Source: an uncultured Pelagibacteraceae bacterium
GTDB taxonomy: Bacteria > Pseudomonadota > Alphaproteobacteria > Pelagibacterales > Pelagibacteraceae
NCBI GenBank assembly: GCA_902543535.1
Contig: CACBYG010000001.1
Location: forward strand, 1 to 64,000
Length of the DNA stretch: 64,000 nucleotides
Direction: 5' to 3'
The position numbers were made by a program, and so were the translations under genes. How positions within the stretch are numbered: the first letter of the stretch is position 1; every line of letters begins with the position of its first letter. The notes beneath the pieces are model-generated. The model had not been told where the DNA came from and ran no database searches. It saw only the letters and a program-made list of their open reading frames with translations. Below are positions 53,603 to 63,516 of this stretch, in pieces.

Positions 53603-54349
53603 ATGAATAAAAAAACAATATGGATAACTGGTGCAAGTAGTGGCATTGGTGAAGCATCAGCAAGAAAATTTGCTAAAGAAGGATGGAAAGTGATCATATC
53701 CGCAAGAAGAGTTGAGCTCTTAGAAAAACTTTCAACGGATGAAAATATATTTTCTTATCCTTTAGATGTAACTGATAGTGTTAAAGCTAAAGAGGTGTTC
53801 AAAAAAATTATAGAAGATCATGGGCATGTGGATCTTTGCATCTTTAGCTCTGGAACTTACGAGAGAAAATCCGAGAAAGAACTAGATGTACAAAATATAA
53901 AACATGTAATTGAAGTTAACTTCCTTGGTGTAATAAACTGTGTCAGTGCTGTTGAAAAATATTACAAAGATAAAAATAATGGCCATATTGCTGTGGTTTC
54001 ATCACCGGTTGGATATAGGGGTTTACCTAAATCTTCAGGTTACACTCCATCTAAAGCTGCTTTAAACAATTTTACTCAAGGTATTTATTTTGATTTTAAG
54101 AAATTTAATGTCAAGGTTTCACTAATAACTCCAGGTTTTATCAAAACTGCTTTAACAGATAAAAATGAATTTAAGATGCCTTTTTTAAAAAGTACAACCT
54201 TTGCAGCAGAGGAGATTTATAATGGCCTAGTCAAAAAAAATAATTTTGAAATAATCTTTCCTTTACCAATTAAAATTATTTATAAATTAATACAAATACT
54301 TCCAAATAAATTATATAATTATTTGATTTCTAAATCTGTTAATCGTTAG
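53603..54349 (+). CDS. Short-chain dehydrogenase/reductase
   Basis: 248 aa SDR: cofactor motif WITGASSGIGEASA, active Ser in AVVSSPVGYRG and YTPSKAALNNF. Classical type with C-terminal extension. It diverges from tspO (23 bp) and converges with the DUF3833 gene (4 bp overlap). In other proteobacteria an SDR accompanies the CFA/DUF1365 gene set. Substrate unknown. Confidence 0.88.
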   Translation: MNKKTIWITGASSGIGEASARKFAKEGWKVIISARRVELLEKLSTDENIFSYPLDVTDSVKAKEVFKKIIEDHGHVDLCIFSSGTYERKSEKELDVQNIKHVIEVNFLGVINCVSAVEKYYKDKNNGHIAVVSSPVGYRGLPKSSGYTPSKAALNNFTQGIYFDFKKFNVKVSLITPGFIKTALTDKNEFKMPFLKSTTFAAEEIYNGLVKKNNFEIIFPLPIKIIYKLIQILPNKLYNYLISKSVNR

Positions 54350-54894
54350 TCTTTTACAAAAACGACTGTTAATTCAGCTACCTTAAATCCAAACTTTGTC
54401 ATTGTAGCTCTATTAATTGCAACACGATCATCTTGTTTAAAGATCCAATCATCAAATGTGATTTTTAATTCTCTTCCTTTTACCGGAACTAATAAAACAT
54501 ATTCAAATTTAAAGGCTGGACCATATGAATAACCTTTGGCTTTACCTACAACGTCACCTGCAGTTCCCTCATAATTATGCTCATCAATTTTATTAATTGT
54601 CCATTCTCTGTCTTGGACTTCTCCATCATCCCAATTGAATTTTTCTTTTAAAATTAACTGTTTACCATCCCATGTCCCATTTAAATCAGCATTGAACTGC
54701 CTTGTAACTTTACCTGATCTATTTTGTAAAACACCCCAAGCCTTAACATTTCCACTTAAATATTCTTCAATTATCAATCTTGGTTCTTTATTTTTAAAAT
54801 CTTCTGGTTTCATGGCACTATTATTTGAACAACTTGTAATTAAGAAAGCACAAATTATCAATGAAATAGATTTAATTAATTTAAAATTTTGCAT
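54346..54894 (-). CDS. DUF3833 lipoprotein
   Basis: 182 aa. Signal with lipobox: SLIICAFLITSCSNN, Cys22. The DUF3833 core GVLQNRSGKVTRQFNADLNG, and EGTAGDVVGKAKGYSYGPAF follow. Likely an envelope-anchored lipoprotein with a calycin-like fold (inference). It follows the CFA-like gene by 17 bp on the same strand. Confidence 0.85.
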   Translation of the reverse strand: MQNFKLIKSISLIICAFLITSCSNNSAMKPEDFKNKEPRLIIEEYLSGNVKAWGVLQNRSGKVTRQFNADLNGTWDGKQLILKEKFNWDDGEVQDREWTINKIDEHNYEGTAGDVVGKAKGYSYGPAFKFEYVLLVPVKGRELKITFDDWIFKQDDRVAINRATMTKFGFKVAELTVVFVKD

Positions 54895-54911
54895 AAATAT
54901 CCTTTTATCAG

Positions 54912-56090
54912 TTATTTGTTTTGAAGTGAAAATTGAATTAGATCTATATTCTTTGATTTAAAACCAGCTTCACAGTAAGATAGATAAAACTCCCACATTC
55001 TCTTAAATTTTAAATCAAAACCTTGATTTTTAATTAACTCCCATTTCTTCAAAAATTCATTCCTCCAAATTTCTAGAGTATCAGCATAGTGATCTGCGTA
55101 AGAGATATACGAGTTAATTGTTAACCCATTATCTGAAACATATCTATTTATGCTGTTTTTATTGGGAAGAAATCCTCCAGGAAAGATATATTTTTGAATA
55201 AAATCTTGTTTGTTTTTGTATCTATCAAATAAACTGTCATCAATTGTTATTGCTTGAATAGCTGCTTTACCACCTCCTGATAAATTATCTTTGATTGTTT
55301 TAAAATATCCATCAAGATAGTTTTGCCCAACCGCTTCGATCATTTCTATTGATGCAATAGAATTATATTTTCCCTGCAAATCTCTGTAATCTTTAATCTG
55401 AATTTTAACTTTTTCATTTAAACCACATTTTTGAATTCTTTCTTTTGCGTATTCAAATTGTTTTTTTGAAATAGTAATGCAATCAAGTTTAACGTCATAT
55501 TTTTTGCCTAAATACTCAGCAAAACCACCCCACCCACAACCAATTTCTAAAACTTTGTCACCATTATTCGGTTTAATAAGATCAATTAATTTTTGATATT
55601 TATTATTTTGTGCTTCGGATAAGTTTTTTGAATTTTCATTAAATATAGCACTTGAATAAGTTAAAGTATCATCAAGCCAAAGCGAGAAAAATTCGTTTCC
55701 TAAATCATAGTGTTTAGCAATATTTTCCTTACTCCTACTTTTAGTATTTTTAATAATTTTATTTTTAATATAATTTATTACTGGGACATCAAGTAAACCA
55801 GAAAACCTGTGGATAATTTTTATATTTCTTGCTGTTAACTCTATCAGATTAGAAAGATTATCTGTTTCAAATTCACCTCTCATATAAGACTCAGCAAAAC
55901 CAATACTTCCACCACGTATTAAATTATAATTAAAATTTGGTTTTTTTATAATTATATTAGCACTAAGTGGTTCTTCTTGATTTCCAAACTTGAGAAGTTC
56001 TCCATCAAAAGTTTTAATCTCGAGATATCCATAATCAATCTTACTCAAAAAATTAAAAACCAATTTATCTGATATTTTATTTAAAAACAT
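54912..56090 (-). CDS. cfa: Cyclopropane-fatty-acyl-phospholipid synthase-like methyltransferase
   Basis: 392 aa. SAM-dependent modification of unsaturated phospholipid acyl chains. SAM motif VLEIGCGWGGFAEYLGKKY, AKHYDLGNEFFSLWLDDTLTYSSA and IEMIEAVGQNYLDGYF are the CFA signatures. Relatives include methyltransferases that make methylated or furan fatty acids, so the product may not be a cyclopropane. Its start shares one base with the upstream DUF1365 stop. Confidence 0.93.
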   Translation of the reverse strand: MFLNKISDKLVFNFLSKIDYGYLEIKTFDGELLKFGNQEEPLSANIIIKKPNFNYNLIRGGSIGFAESYMRGEFETDNLSNLIELTARNIKIIHRFSGLLDVPVINYIKNKIIKNTKSRSKENIAKHYDLGNEFFSLWLDDTLTYSSAIFNENSKNLSEAQNNKYQKLIDLIKPNNGDKVLEIGCGWGGFAEYLGKKYDVKLDCITISKKQFEYAKERIQKCGLNEKVKIQIKDYRDLQGKYNSIASIEMIEAVGQNYLDGYFKTIKDNLSGGGKAAIQAITIDDSLFDRYKNKQDFIQKYIFPGGFLPNKNSINRYVSDNGLTINSYISYADHYADTLEIWRNEFLKKWELIKNQGFDLKFKRMWEFYLSYCEAGFKSKNIDLIQFSLQNK

Positions 56091-56854
56091 TAATTCTCAA
56101 CTGTTAAGTTATTTTTAATATTAAATTTTTTTTTAACTAATCTTATTCCTTTTGCCCATAATTTGAACGCTTCAAAATGTATCGCAGATATAATTTTTAA
56201 AGTCATTAAAGGATGTTTTAGATAAGATTTAATTAAGTGTGAACTATTTAGGTCATTTCTTACACCATCTTGAGAAGCAAACAAAATCTTTCCGTCCTTA
56301 TCATATTGGTCAATAATTACTGATAATTTATCTCCTGGTTTTAATATTTTAAAAAAATACTGACAGTCCATTTCAATAAATGGAGATACATGAAATTTCT
56401 TTGAGCAATTATTCTTTATTAAATTATTTTTATCATCCACTCTAAATACATAAGTATGTTGTTCTCCAAAAGTATTTTTTACTTCATATAAGATTGATAT
56501 TAACTGTTCTTGGTCATCGTAAACAAAAAAAATACTAAGTGGATTAAATACGTATCCCAATATTCTTGGGTAACACAAAAGTTTAATTTTAATATTTTCT
56601 GAATTAATATTATTTTGTTTCAGGTTTTTTTTTACCCATTCGACGAGGGATGAACCGTCTCGATCTCCATGATCTTTTTCTTGAAAACTGATTAAATTAA
56701 AACGATTTAGAGAAAAAAATCTTATTTTATCATTTAATGTCTCAAGTTCAGATAAATCTATGAACAATGAAAAAACTTTATATTTAAAAAAATGCTCTTT
56801 AGGTTTAAATCGTTTATGGATTACTGTTCCAGTATAAATACAAGATTTAATCAT
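56090..56854 (-). CDS. DUF1365 family protein
   Basis: 254 aa, no membrane segments. Typical start SCIYTGTVIHKRFKPKEHFFKYKVF and PRILGYVFNPLSIFFVYD. Unknown function, but DUF1365 proteins are found with CFA-like enzymes and FAD oxidoreductases. It overlaps the FAD protein by 8 bp and the CFA gene by 1 bp. Confidence 0.9.
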   Translation of the reverse strand: MIKSCIYTGTVIHKRFKPKEHFFKYKVFSLFIDLSELETLNDKIRFFSLNRFNLISFQEKDHGDRDGSSLVEWVKKNLKQNNINSENIKIKLLCYPRILGYVFNPLSIFFVYDDQEQLISILYEVKNTFGEQHTYVFRVDDKNNLIKNNCSKKFHVSPFIEMDCQYFFKILKPGDKLSVIIDQYDKDGKILFASQDGVRNDLNSSHLIKSYLKHPLMTLKIISAIHFEAFKLWAKGIRLVKKKFNIKNNLTVEN

Positions 56855-58085
56855 TAAGGTTATTCAGCATTTCAATAGATGATTTTATTCCATCTTCATG
56901 AAATCCGTAACCAAAATAACTACCACAAAAAAGTAAATCTTTTTGATTTTGTAATTTAGACAGCTCGTGTTGCGTATCCAATGCTTTTTGATCATAATAT
57001 GGATGAGTAAATCTAACTTTTTTAAGTATTTTTGACTTATCAATCTCAAAATATGGATTTAAGGTCAAAAAAATATCTTGTTCGCACTTTAAATTTTGTA
57101 ACAAATTCAACCAATAACTAATTGAGTTCTTTTCAACATCTTTATCGTCGATAGATGAATTCCAAGAACTCCACGCTTTTTTGTTCTTAGGCATGGCTCT
57201 AACATCAGTATGAATATAAGCAATATTTTCTTTATAGCTAAAATTAGATAGAATTTTTTTCTCGTCCTCAGTTGGATTATCAATTATTTCTAAAGCTTCA
57301 TCTGCATGAGTTGCTATAACTACTTTGTCATAATCAAAAAACTCACTTTGCCCTCCGTAGTATAAATCAATACCTGAAGACTTTCTTTTTAATTTTTTAA
57401 CTTTATAATTTTTATAATGCTCACCACTAATGTTTGATATGATGTGATTTACATAAGTTCTGCTTCTATTAGATACAGTATACCATTGAGGTCTGTTTTT
57501 TAATTTAAATAAACCATGATTTTGGAAAAATTTTAAAAAAAAACTTATTGGCATCTTACTTGCCTCTAATGGAGGCATTGACCAAATAGCTGAAACCATT
57601 GGAATTATATGGTAGTCTATAAATGGTTTTGATAATCTATTTTTTTCAAGATATTCACCTAAAGTTGACTTTTCTTCTGAGATACTTTGTTGATCACTTT
57701 TTTTATAAAATTTAATTATATCAAAGAACATTTTTAAAAATTTTAAATTAAACAAATTTAATCTATTAATGAAAATACCACTTAATCCTTTTCCACAATA
57801 TTCAAAATTGGTATTATCAACTGAAACAGAAAAAGACATGTCACTCTTTTCAATTTCAATATTATTTTCTTTAAAAAATTTTATTAAACTTGGGTATGTT
57901 TGAAAGTTAAATACAATAAAACCTATATCAACAGAGACTTTTTTTTCTCCAAAAGTAAGATCAATTGTATGTGAGTGGCCACCAAAACGGTCTTCTTTTT
58001 CAAAAAGATCTACATGATGTTTTTTTGATAAATAGTATGCAGCACTTAAACCAGAAATACCCGAACCAACAACAGCAATTTTCAT
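56847..58085 (-). CDS. FAD-dependent amine-oxidase-like protein of the CFA cluster
   Basis: 412 aa. FAD site IAVVGSGISGLSAAYYLSKK followed by FEKEDRFGGHSHTIDL, and ENIAYIHTDVRAMPKNKKAWSSWN, a motif typical of the family next to DUF1365 genes. C-terminal LLFCGSYFGYGFHEDG. First gene of this four-gene set (FAD, DUF1365, CFA, DUF3833), 6 bp after gcvP, so it may also be read from the gcv promoter. Probably a desaturase/oxidase acting on fatty acyl chains; inferred from context. Confidence 0.88.
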   Translation of the reverse strand: MKIAVVGSGISGLSAAYYLSKKHHVDLFEKEDRFGGHSHTIDLTFGEKKVSVDIGFIVFNFQTYPSLIKFFKENNIEIEKSDMSFSVSVDNTNFEYCGKGLSGIFINRLNLFNLKFLKMFFDIIKFYKKSDQQSISEEKSTLGEYLEKNRLSKPFIDYHIIPMVSAIWSMPPLEASKMPISFFLKFFQNHGLFKLKNRPQWYTVSNRSRTYVNHIISNISGEHYKNYKVKKLKRKSSGIDLYYGGQSEFFDYDKVVIATHADEALEIIDNPTEDEKKILSNFSYKENIAYIHTDVRAMPKNKKAWSSWNSSIDDKDVEKNSISYWLNLLQNLKCEQDIFLTLNPYFEIDKSKILKKVRFTHPYYDQKALDTQHELSKLQNQKDLLFCGSYFGYGFHEDGIKSSIEMLNNLND

Positions 58086-58091
58086 TAATTT

Positions 58092-60962
58092 TTATGCTGC
58101 ATCTTCTTTAAACTCATCCATACTAGGACAAGTACAAAAAATATTTTTATCTCCATAAACATTGTCTACTCTTGCGACTGGAGGCCAAAATTTATTTGTT
58201 TTCAAGAATTTTGCAGGATACGCTGCTTGCTGTCTAGAATATTTGTGTTCCCATTCATCTGATGAAAGTTCAATATCAGTATGAGGTGCATTTTTAATTG
58301 GATTATCTACTTTATCAAATTTACCCGACTTAATCATCTCTATTTCTGTTTTAATATTTATTAAAGTGTCACAAAATCTATCTATTTCTGGTAAACTTTC
58401 ACTCTCAGTTGGTTCAATCATCATTGTACCAGCAACTGGCCACGACATGGTTGGTGCATGGAACCCATAGTCTATTAATCTTTTAGCAATGTCTTCCTCA
58501 CTCACACCTGTTTCGCTTTTAATTGATCTAATATCAATTATACATTCATGGGCAACATTCCCATTAGTACCTTTGTATAAAATTGGAAAATGGTTTTTTA
58601 ATCTATGAGCTATATAATTGGCGTTTAAAATGGCAACTTCTGTTGCTAATTTCAAACCTTGAGATCCCATCATTTTAATATACATCCAAGAAATAGATAA
58701 AATACTTGAACTACCCCAAGGTGCTGCAGAAACTGCGCCTATACCTGTTGCAGGACCACAATCTTTAACCACTGGATGATTGGGCAGATAAACTTGTAAA
58801 TGTCTTTTGCAAGCAATTGGCCCCATACCTGGTCCTCCACCACCGTGTGGTATACAGAAAGTTTTGTGTAAATTTATATGACAAACATCTGGACCAAAAT
58901 TTCCAGGTTTTGCAATGCCTACGAGCGCATTTAGATTTGCACCATCCATGTAAACTTGACCACCATGTTTATGAATTAAATCACAAATATCTGATATTTT
59001 TTCTTCAAAAACTCCGTGTGTAGAAGGATATGTAACCATCAAAGCTCCTAGATTTTCTGAATTTGTTTCTGCTTTTTTCTTTAAATCATCGAAATCTACA
59101 TTCCCTTCTTTATCACAATCTACTACTACAACTTTCATTCCAACCATTTGTGCGCTTGCTGGATTAGTTCCATGTGCTGAGCTAGGTATTAAACATATAT
59201 TTCTATTTTCATCACCTCTCGCTAAGTGATATTTTCGTATTACCATTAATCCCGCATATTCACCTTGAGCACCTGCATTTGGCTGAAGTGAAACTCCAGA
59301 AAAACCAGTAATTGACCTTAGCCAATTTTTAAGATCAGTGAATAATTCTCTATAACCCTCCATCTGTTCAACAGGCACAAACGGATGAGGCTCAGCTAAT
59401 TCTCTCCATGAAATAGGTATCATTTCTGCAGTAGCATTTAATTTCATAGTACATGAGCCTAGTGCAATCATGGTTCTGTTAAGAGCTATATCTTTATCTT
59501 CTAACTTTTTAAGATATCTAAGCATTTCTGTCTCTGAATGGTATGAATTAAAAACAGGGTGTTCTAAATATTTAGAAGTTCTAATTAAATTTTTTGGTAA
59601 GTTTAATAAATTTGCTACAGGATCTTCTTTTTTAATTGATTCTGCTGCATTAAAAATTTTTAGTAGTTGGTTTACTCTATAAACATTTTTTCTTTCATCG
59701 AAAGATACAGATAACATTTCCGAATTTACTTTTCGGATATTAACTTTTTGATTTAAAGCATTTTCAAAAATCTGATCAGTCTTTTCTTTAGTGATAATAG
59801 TTACAGTATCAAAAAAATAATCAGAGTATAATTCATATCCAGATTGTTTAATTTTATCAGCAAAATTTTTTGCTAATTGAGATACTCTTTCAGAAATATT
59901 TTTAATTCCATAAGGTCCATGATAAATAGCATACGCTGCTGACACAATTGCTAACAAAGCTTGAGCCGTACAAATGTTGCTTGTAGCTTTATCTCTTCTT
60001 ATGTGCTGTTCTCTAGTTTGTAATGATAATCTGTAGGCTTTATTTCCGTGTCTATCCACTGAAACACCTACTAATCTACCAGGTAAAGATCTTTTATATT
60101 CATCTTTTGTCGCAAAAAATGCTGCATGAGGTCCACCATATCCCATCGGAATTCCAAACCGTTGAGAACTACCCACGGCTATATCAGCACCTAGTTCTCT
60201 TGGTGTTTTTAACTTAGCAAGTGAAAGTAAATCGCATGCAAGTATTGCTTTACCATTCTTTTTATGGATTTTACTTATTGACTCACTTGGATCTTTAATG
60301 TCACCTAAAGTTCCAGGATATTGTAAAATTCCACATACAACATCCTCTTTTAAATTATCTAAAACTTTATCTTCATTCCCGACAAGAACTTTGAGCCCCA
60401 TAGGTTCTGCCCTAGTTTTTATCAGATCAATTGTTTGAGGATGACAGTTTTCTGATACAAATACTAATTTGCAATCACTTTTATTTAATCTGTAACTCAA
60501 ACCCACAGCTTCAGCAGCAGCTGTACTTTCATCAAGTAATGATGCGTTAGCAATGTCCATACCAGTAAAATCAACAATCATCTGTTGGAAGTTCAGTAAC
60601 ATTTCTAACCTACCTTGTGCTACTTCAGGCTGATAAGGTGTGTATGAAGTATACCAACCAGGATTTTCTAATATATTTCTTAAAATCACATAAGGTGTGT
60701 AAGTTCCATAATAACCCATACCAATAAAATTAGAGTAAATCTGATTTTTTTTTGAAATCACTTTTAATTTTCTTAGCGCTTCATATTCTGAATTAGACTC
60801 GCCAATATTAAGTTCACCTTTAAACTGTATTTTTTCTGGAACAGTATTTTTTATAAGGTCATCTAAAGAACTATATTTAAGTTCACTGAGCATTTTTTTT
60901 TGATCTTCTTCAGACGGACCAATATGTCTTCTCAAAAAATCTTTTTGTGAATTATGTAACAT
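58092..60962 (-). CDS. gcvP: Glycine dehydrogenase (P protein), single chain
   Basis: PLP enzyme that decarboxylates glycine and passes the aminomethyl group to GcvH. 956 aa, the fused alpha-beta form. The PLP lysine is in INLHKTFCIPHGGGGPG; start RRHIGPSEEDQKKM and STAAAEA are conserved. Shares one base with the gcvH stop. Last gene of gcvT-gcvH-gcvP. Confidence 0.97.
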   Translation of the reverse strand: MLHNSQKDFLRRHIGPSEEDQKKMLSELKYSSLDDLIKNTVPEKIQFKGELNIGESNSEYEALRKLKVISKKNQIYSNFIGMGYYGTYTPYVILRNILENPGWYTSYTPYQPEVAQGRLEMLLNFQQMIVDFTGMDIANASLLDESTAAAEAVGLSYRLNKSDCKLVFVSENCHPQTIDLIKTRAEPMGLKVLVGNEDKVLDNLKEDVVCGILQYPGTLGDIKDPSESISKIHKKNGKAILACDLLSLAKLKTPRELGADIAVGSSQRFGIPMGYGGPHAAFFATKDEYKRSLPGRLVGVSVDRHGNKAYRLSLQTREQHIRRDKATSNICTAQALLAIVSAAYAIYHGPYGIKNISERVSQLAKNFADKIKQSGYELYSDYFFDTVTIITKEKTDQIFENALNQKVNIRKVNSEMLSVSFDERKNVYRVNQLLKIFNAAESIKKEDPVANLLNLPKNLIRTSKYLEHPVFNSYHSETEMLRYLKKLEDKDIALNRTMIALGSCTMKLNATAEMIPISWRELAEPHPFVPVEQMEGYRELFTDLKNWLRSITGFSGVSLQPNAGAQGEYAGLMVIRKYHLARGDENRNICLIPSSAHGTNPASAQMVGMKVVVVDCDKEGNVDFDDLKKKAETNSENLGALMVTYPSTHGVFEEKISDICDLIHKHGGQVYMDGANLNALVGIAKPGNFGPDVCHINLHKTFCIPHGGGGPGMGPIACKRHLQVYLPNHPVVKDCGPATGIGAVSAAPWGSSSILSISWMYIKMMGSQGLKLATEVAILNANYIAHRLKNHFPILYKGTNGNVAHECIIDIRSIKSETGVSEEDIAKRLIDYGFHAPTMSWPVAGTMMIEPTESESLPEIDRFCDTLINIKTEIEMIKSGKFDKVDNPIKNAPHTDIELSSDEWEHKYSRQQAAYPAKFLKTNKFWPPVARVDNVYGDKNIFCTCPSMDEFKEDAA

Positions 60963-61342
60963 TAACTAGAACTCTCCTTTGCAAACTTATCATATTCCTC
61001 TTTATTCATTAAACTATCTAACTCAGAAATATCTTTCATTTTTAATTTAAAAAACCAAGCTGTACCCTCAGGATCCTCATTTATTTTTGCAGGATCATCA
61101 ACAATAGCTTGGTTTATATCAACAACTTCCCCACTTACAGGTGTATAAACGTCACTTGCAGCTTTAGTAGATTCAACTACGCCAGCAGTTCCATCTTTTT
61201 CAACACTTGAACCCTTCTCAGGTAATTCTGCAAATACTATATCACCTAGCATTTCAGTTGCATGTTGAGTTATACCAATTGTGGCTACATCTCCCTCTAA
61301 AATAATCCACTCATGTTCTTTTGAAAATTTAACTTCACTCAT
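60962..61342 (-). CDS. gcvH: Glycine cleavage system H protein
   Basis: Lipoyl carrier of the glycine cleavage system. 126 aa from the ATG at 61342, which overlaps the gcvT stop as TGATG; a TTG one codon earlier is less likely. The lipoylated Lys is in [29 protein letters not shown] is the family start. Confidence 0.97.
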   Translation of the reverse strand: MSEVKFSKEHEWIILEGDVATIGITQHATEMLGDIVFAELPEKGSSVEKDGTAGVVESTKAASDVYTPVSGEVVDINQAIVDDPAKINEDPEGTAWFFKLKMKDISELDSLMNKEEYDKFAKESSS

Positions 61343-62445
61343 CAATTCACTCCTTTCACATAACTTTTTTTATAAAACGGTAACTTACAAATATTTGCTG
61401 GATATTTTTTGCCTCTTACCTCTAATAAAATTTTAGTATCAATTTTAGAAAATTCTTTATCAACATATCCCATTGCTATTGGACCATTAATACTTGGACC
61501 AAATGTACCACTTGTTATTTCTCCGATTGGTAATTCAGTTTCATTAAATATCTTGGTCTTTTCTCTAGCGATTAATCTGCCTTCAGGTTTAATTCCAACT
61601 CTTATTTTTTTTGCACCTTCCTTAATTTGGTTAATTATTTTATCCGAGCCCACAAAACCTCCATTCGATAATCTTTCTTTTGATATTGCCCATTTAAGGT
61701 TCGCTTCTACTGGAGTTTTATTTAGGTCTAATTCATGACCATATAAACATAATCCAGCCTCTAATCTCAAAGTATCTCTTGCTCCAAGACCAATTAGTTC
61801 TGCACCCTTCTTAATTAAGCTTTTTGTAAATTCTTCAGCTAAATCATTTAGAATGGATACTTCAAAACCATCCTCTCCTGTGTATCCTGATCTAGTAACA
61901 AATAACTTTTGACCATTATAATCAAACCAGTCACCCGTCATAAAAGTTAAGTTTTGAACCCCATTTATGGTTTCATTTAAAATTTCTACTGCTTTAGGAC
62001 CTTGTATTGCAACTAGTGCTCTATCATTACTTAGTTCCATTTTATATTTTTTAGACAATATATCGCTTAAAATTTCAAAATCTTTTTCTTTGCATGCAGC
62101 ATTTAAAATAATTAAGTATCCATCTTCCAGTTTGGTAATTATAAGATCATCATAAATACCTGCCTCTTCGTTCATAAGAAAACTATACTTAGAGCAATTT
62201 TGTTGAAGATTTTTTAAATCTAAAGGAAAAATTTTTTCAAGATCGGATGTTAGATTTTCATTTCCATAAATAAATAATTGACCCATATGTGAAACATCAA
62301 AGATACCAGCATGCGATCTTGTAAATTTATGCTCTTCAATAACACCTTTACTGTATTGAATTGGCATCTCATAACCAGCAAATTCAACAAACTTAGCTTG
62401 GCTATCTTGATGTAATTTATTTAAAGATGTTTTTTTAATTTCCAT
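61342..62445 (-). CDS. gcvT: Glycine cleavage system T protein (aminomethyltransferase)
   Basis: Transfers the methylene group to tetrahydrofolate and releases ammonia. 367 aa. [30 protein letters not shown] and [10 protein letters not shown] plus [18 protein letters not shown] are diagnostic. It follows a tandem glycine riboswitch with only 15 bases between aptamer and start codon. L protein (lpd) is not in the window. Confidence 0.97.
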   Translation of the reverse strand: MEIKKTSLNKLHQDSQAKFVEFAGYEMPIQYSKGVIEEHKFTRSHAGIFDVSHMGQLFIYGNENLTSDLEKIFPLDLKNLQQNCSKYSFLMNEEAGIYDDLIITKLEDGYLIILNAACKEKDFEILSDILSKKYKMELSNDRALVAIQGPKAVEILNETINGVQNLTFMTGDWFDYNGQKLFVTRSGYTGEDGFEVSILNDLAEEFTKSLIKKGAELIGLGARDTLRLEAGLCLYGHELDLNKTPVEANLKWAISKERLSNGGFVGSDKIINQIKEGAKKIRVGIKPEGRLIAREKTKIFNETELPIGEITSGTFGPSINGPIAMGYVDKEFSKIDTKILLEVRGKKYPANICKLPFYKKSYVKGVN

Positions 62446-62460
62446 ACTAACTCTATCGTA

Positions 62461-62603
62461 CCCATCTGTATATTTGCCTGAGAGTTTTACTCCTTCGGCG
62501 AGAATCTAATCTCTTTCCAGAGTTAATATGTTACGGTCCTTTTACCTGAGAGTTTCCTGGGTGGTTGCTCCTTCGGTGCCACGTTAAATTGTGATCTCTC
62601 CCG
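62461..62603 (-). ncRNA. Tandem glycine riboswitch (gcvT RNA)
   Basis: On the minus strand two aptamers follow each other: the first from CGGGAGAGAT (62603) through CCGAAGGAGCAA, AACTCTCAGGTAAAAGGACCG; the second from GGAAAGAGATTAGA through CGCCGAAGGAGTAAAACTCTCAGGCAAA and ending near 62461. The repeated CCGAAGGAG and ACTCTCAGG cores are the known glycine-binding elements. Glycine switches on the gcv genes. The aptamer ends about 15 bases before gcvT, leaving no room for a terminator, so control of translation is more likely. Confidence 0.95.
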
Positions 62604-62610
62604 TTAATAA

Positions 62611-62639
62611 ATATTCTATCATATATCAACCAATGTCAA
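62611..62639 (-). promoter_or_regulatory. Probable promoter of the glycine riboswitch/gcvTHP operon
   Basis: An exact TTGACA on the minus strand (62639-62634) is followed after 15 bp by TAGAAT (62618-62613) or after 17 bp by GAATAT. Either places transcription start close to the riboswitch 5' end at 62603. The -35 box lies just past the stop of the upstream permease gene. Confidence 0.5.
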
Positions 62640-62643
62640 TATT

Positions 62644-63516
62644 TTAAGCAGTCTTTTTTTCTAAGGAATAAAGATTGTAAAATTGAAGTAATACTGCAAA
62701 AATTACAATTGCACCTCCAATAATCACTATAAATGGTGGCTGTTCATTAATAAACATCCATGCCCAAAGTGGCCCAAGAACTGCTTCTGTCAACATTATG
62801 ATTCCAACCATAGCAGATGGTGTTCTTTGAGCACCAATTGTAATTAAAATAAATCCAAATCCTAATTGCATAAAACCTGCTAAGAAACCTAAAAAAATAT
62901 CATGTGCAGAAATTAAAATTTTTCCAGACATTAAAAACCCAATGGTTAGAGCAAAAACCCCAGCAATAAATTGTGCAGGCACCATATCTACATTAGGATA
63001 TTTTCTTACAACTAATATTAAAACTGCAAACGAAATTGGCATTATAAATGCAGCAATATTGCCTGTCATTTGACCAGGAGATAAAGAGTTTCCTACCATC
63101 AACAGGATACCAGAAATTGCTAATATTATAGAAGTAAGCGTGATGACTGAAATTTTTTCCTTTAAAAAAAAGTATCCAAAAATTGCCAAAAAGATTGTTT
63201 GAGTTTGAATAATAAAATTAGCATTTGCAACGGTAGTGTTATACATCGCAAAAACGTATCCACAAAAACCAAACGATAAAACAAAACCTCCGACAAAACC
63301 TGGAAAACCTAAATTATAGAATGAACGAAATACTTGTTTTTTGTAAGTTATAATTAAGTAAAGACTAATTATAATTAGAAAAAAAACTGTTCTCCAAAAT
63401 AAGATTTGCCAAAGGGTTGCTCCCTCAAAAGATTTTACTATTAATCCACCAAAACTTAGACTACAAGCACCAAGGAATACTAATAGAGGACCTGGTAATT
63501 TTCTAATGATATTCAT
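62644..63516 (-). CDS. DMT superfamily permease (EamA type)
   Basis: 290 aa, ten predicted membrane helices in two EamA repeats. Its start overlaps the end of the PxpC-like gene (shared base, TAATG), so the two are co-transcribed. It ends 41 bp before the gcv riboswitch. Substrate unknown. Confidence 0.86.
   Translation of the reverse strand: MNIIRKLPGPLLVFLGACSLSFGGLIVKSFEGATLWQILFWRTVFFLIIISLYLIITYKKQVFRSFYNLGFPGFVGGFVLSFGFCGYVFAMYNTTVANANFIIQTQTIFLAIFGYFFLKEKISVITLTSIILAISGILLMVGNSLSPGQMTGNIAAFIMPISFAVLILVVRKYPNVDMVPAQFIAGVFALTIGFLMSGKILISAHDIFLGFLAGFMQLGFGFILITIGAQRTPSAMVGIIMLTEAVLGPLWAWMFINEQPPFIVIIGGAIVIFAVLLQFYNLYSLEKKTA

Noticed and set aside
53580-53663. N-terminal extension of TspO up to 53663
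   Set aside because: Would overlap the divergent SDR start and adds residues not found in the family; ATG at 53579 gives the expected length.
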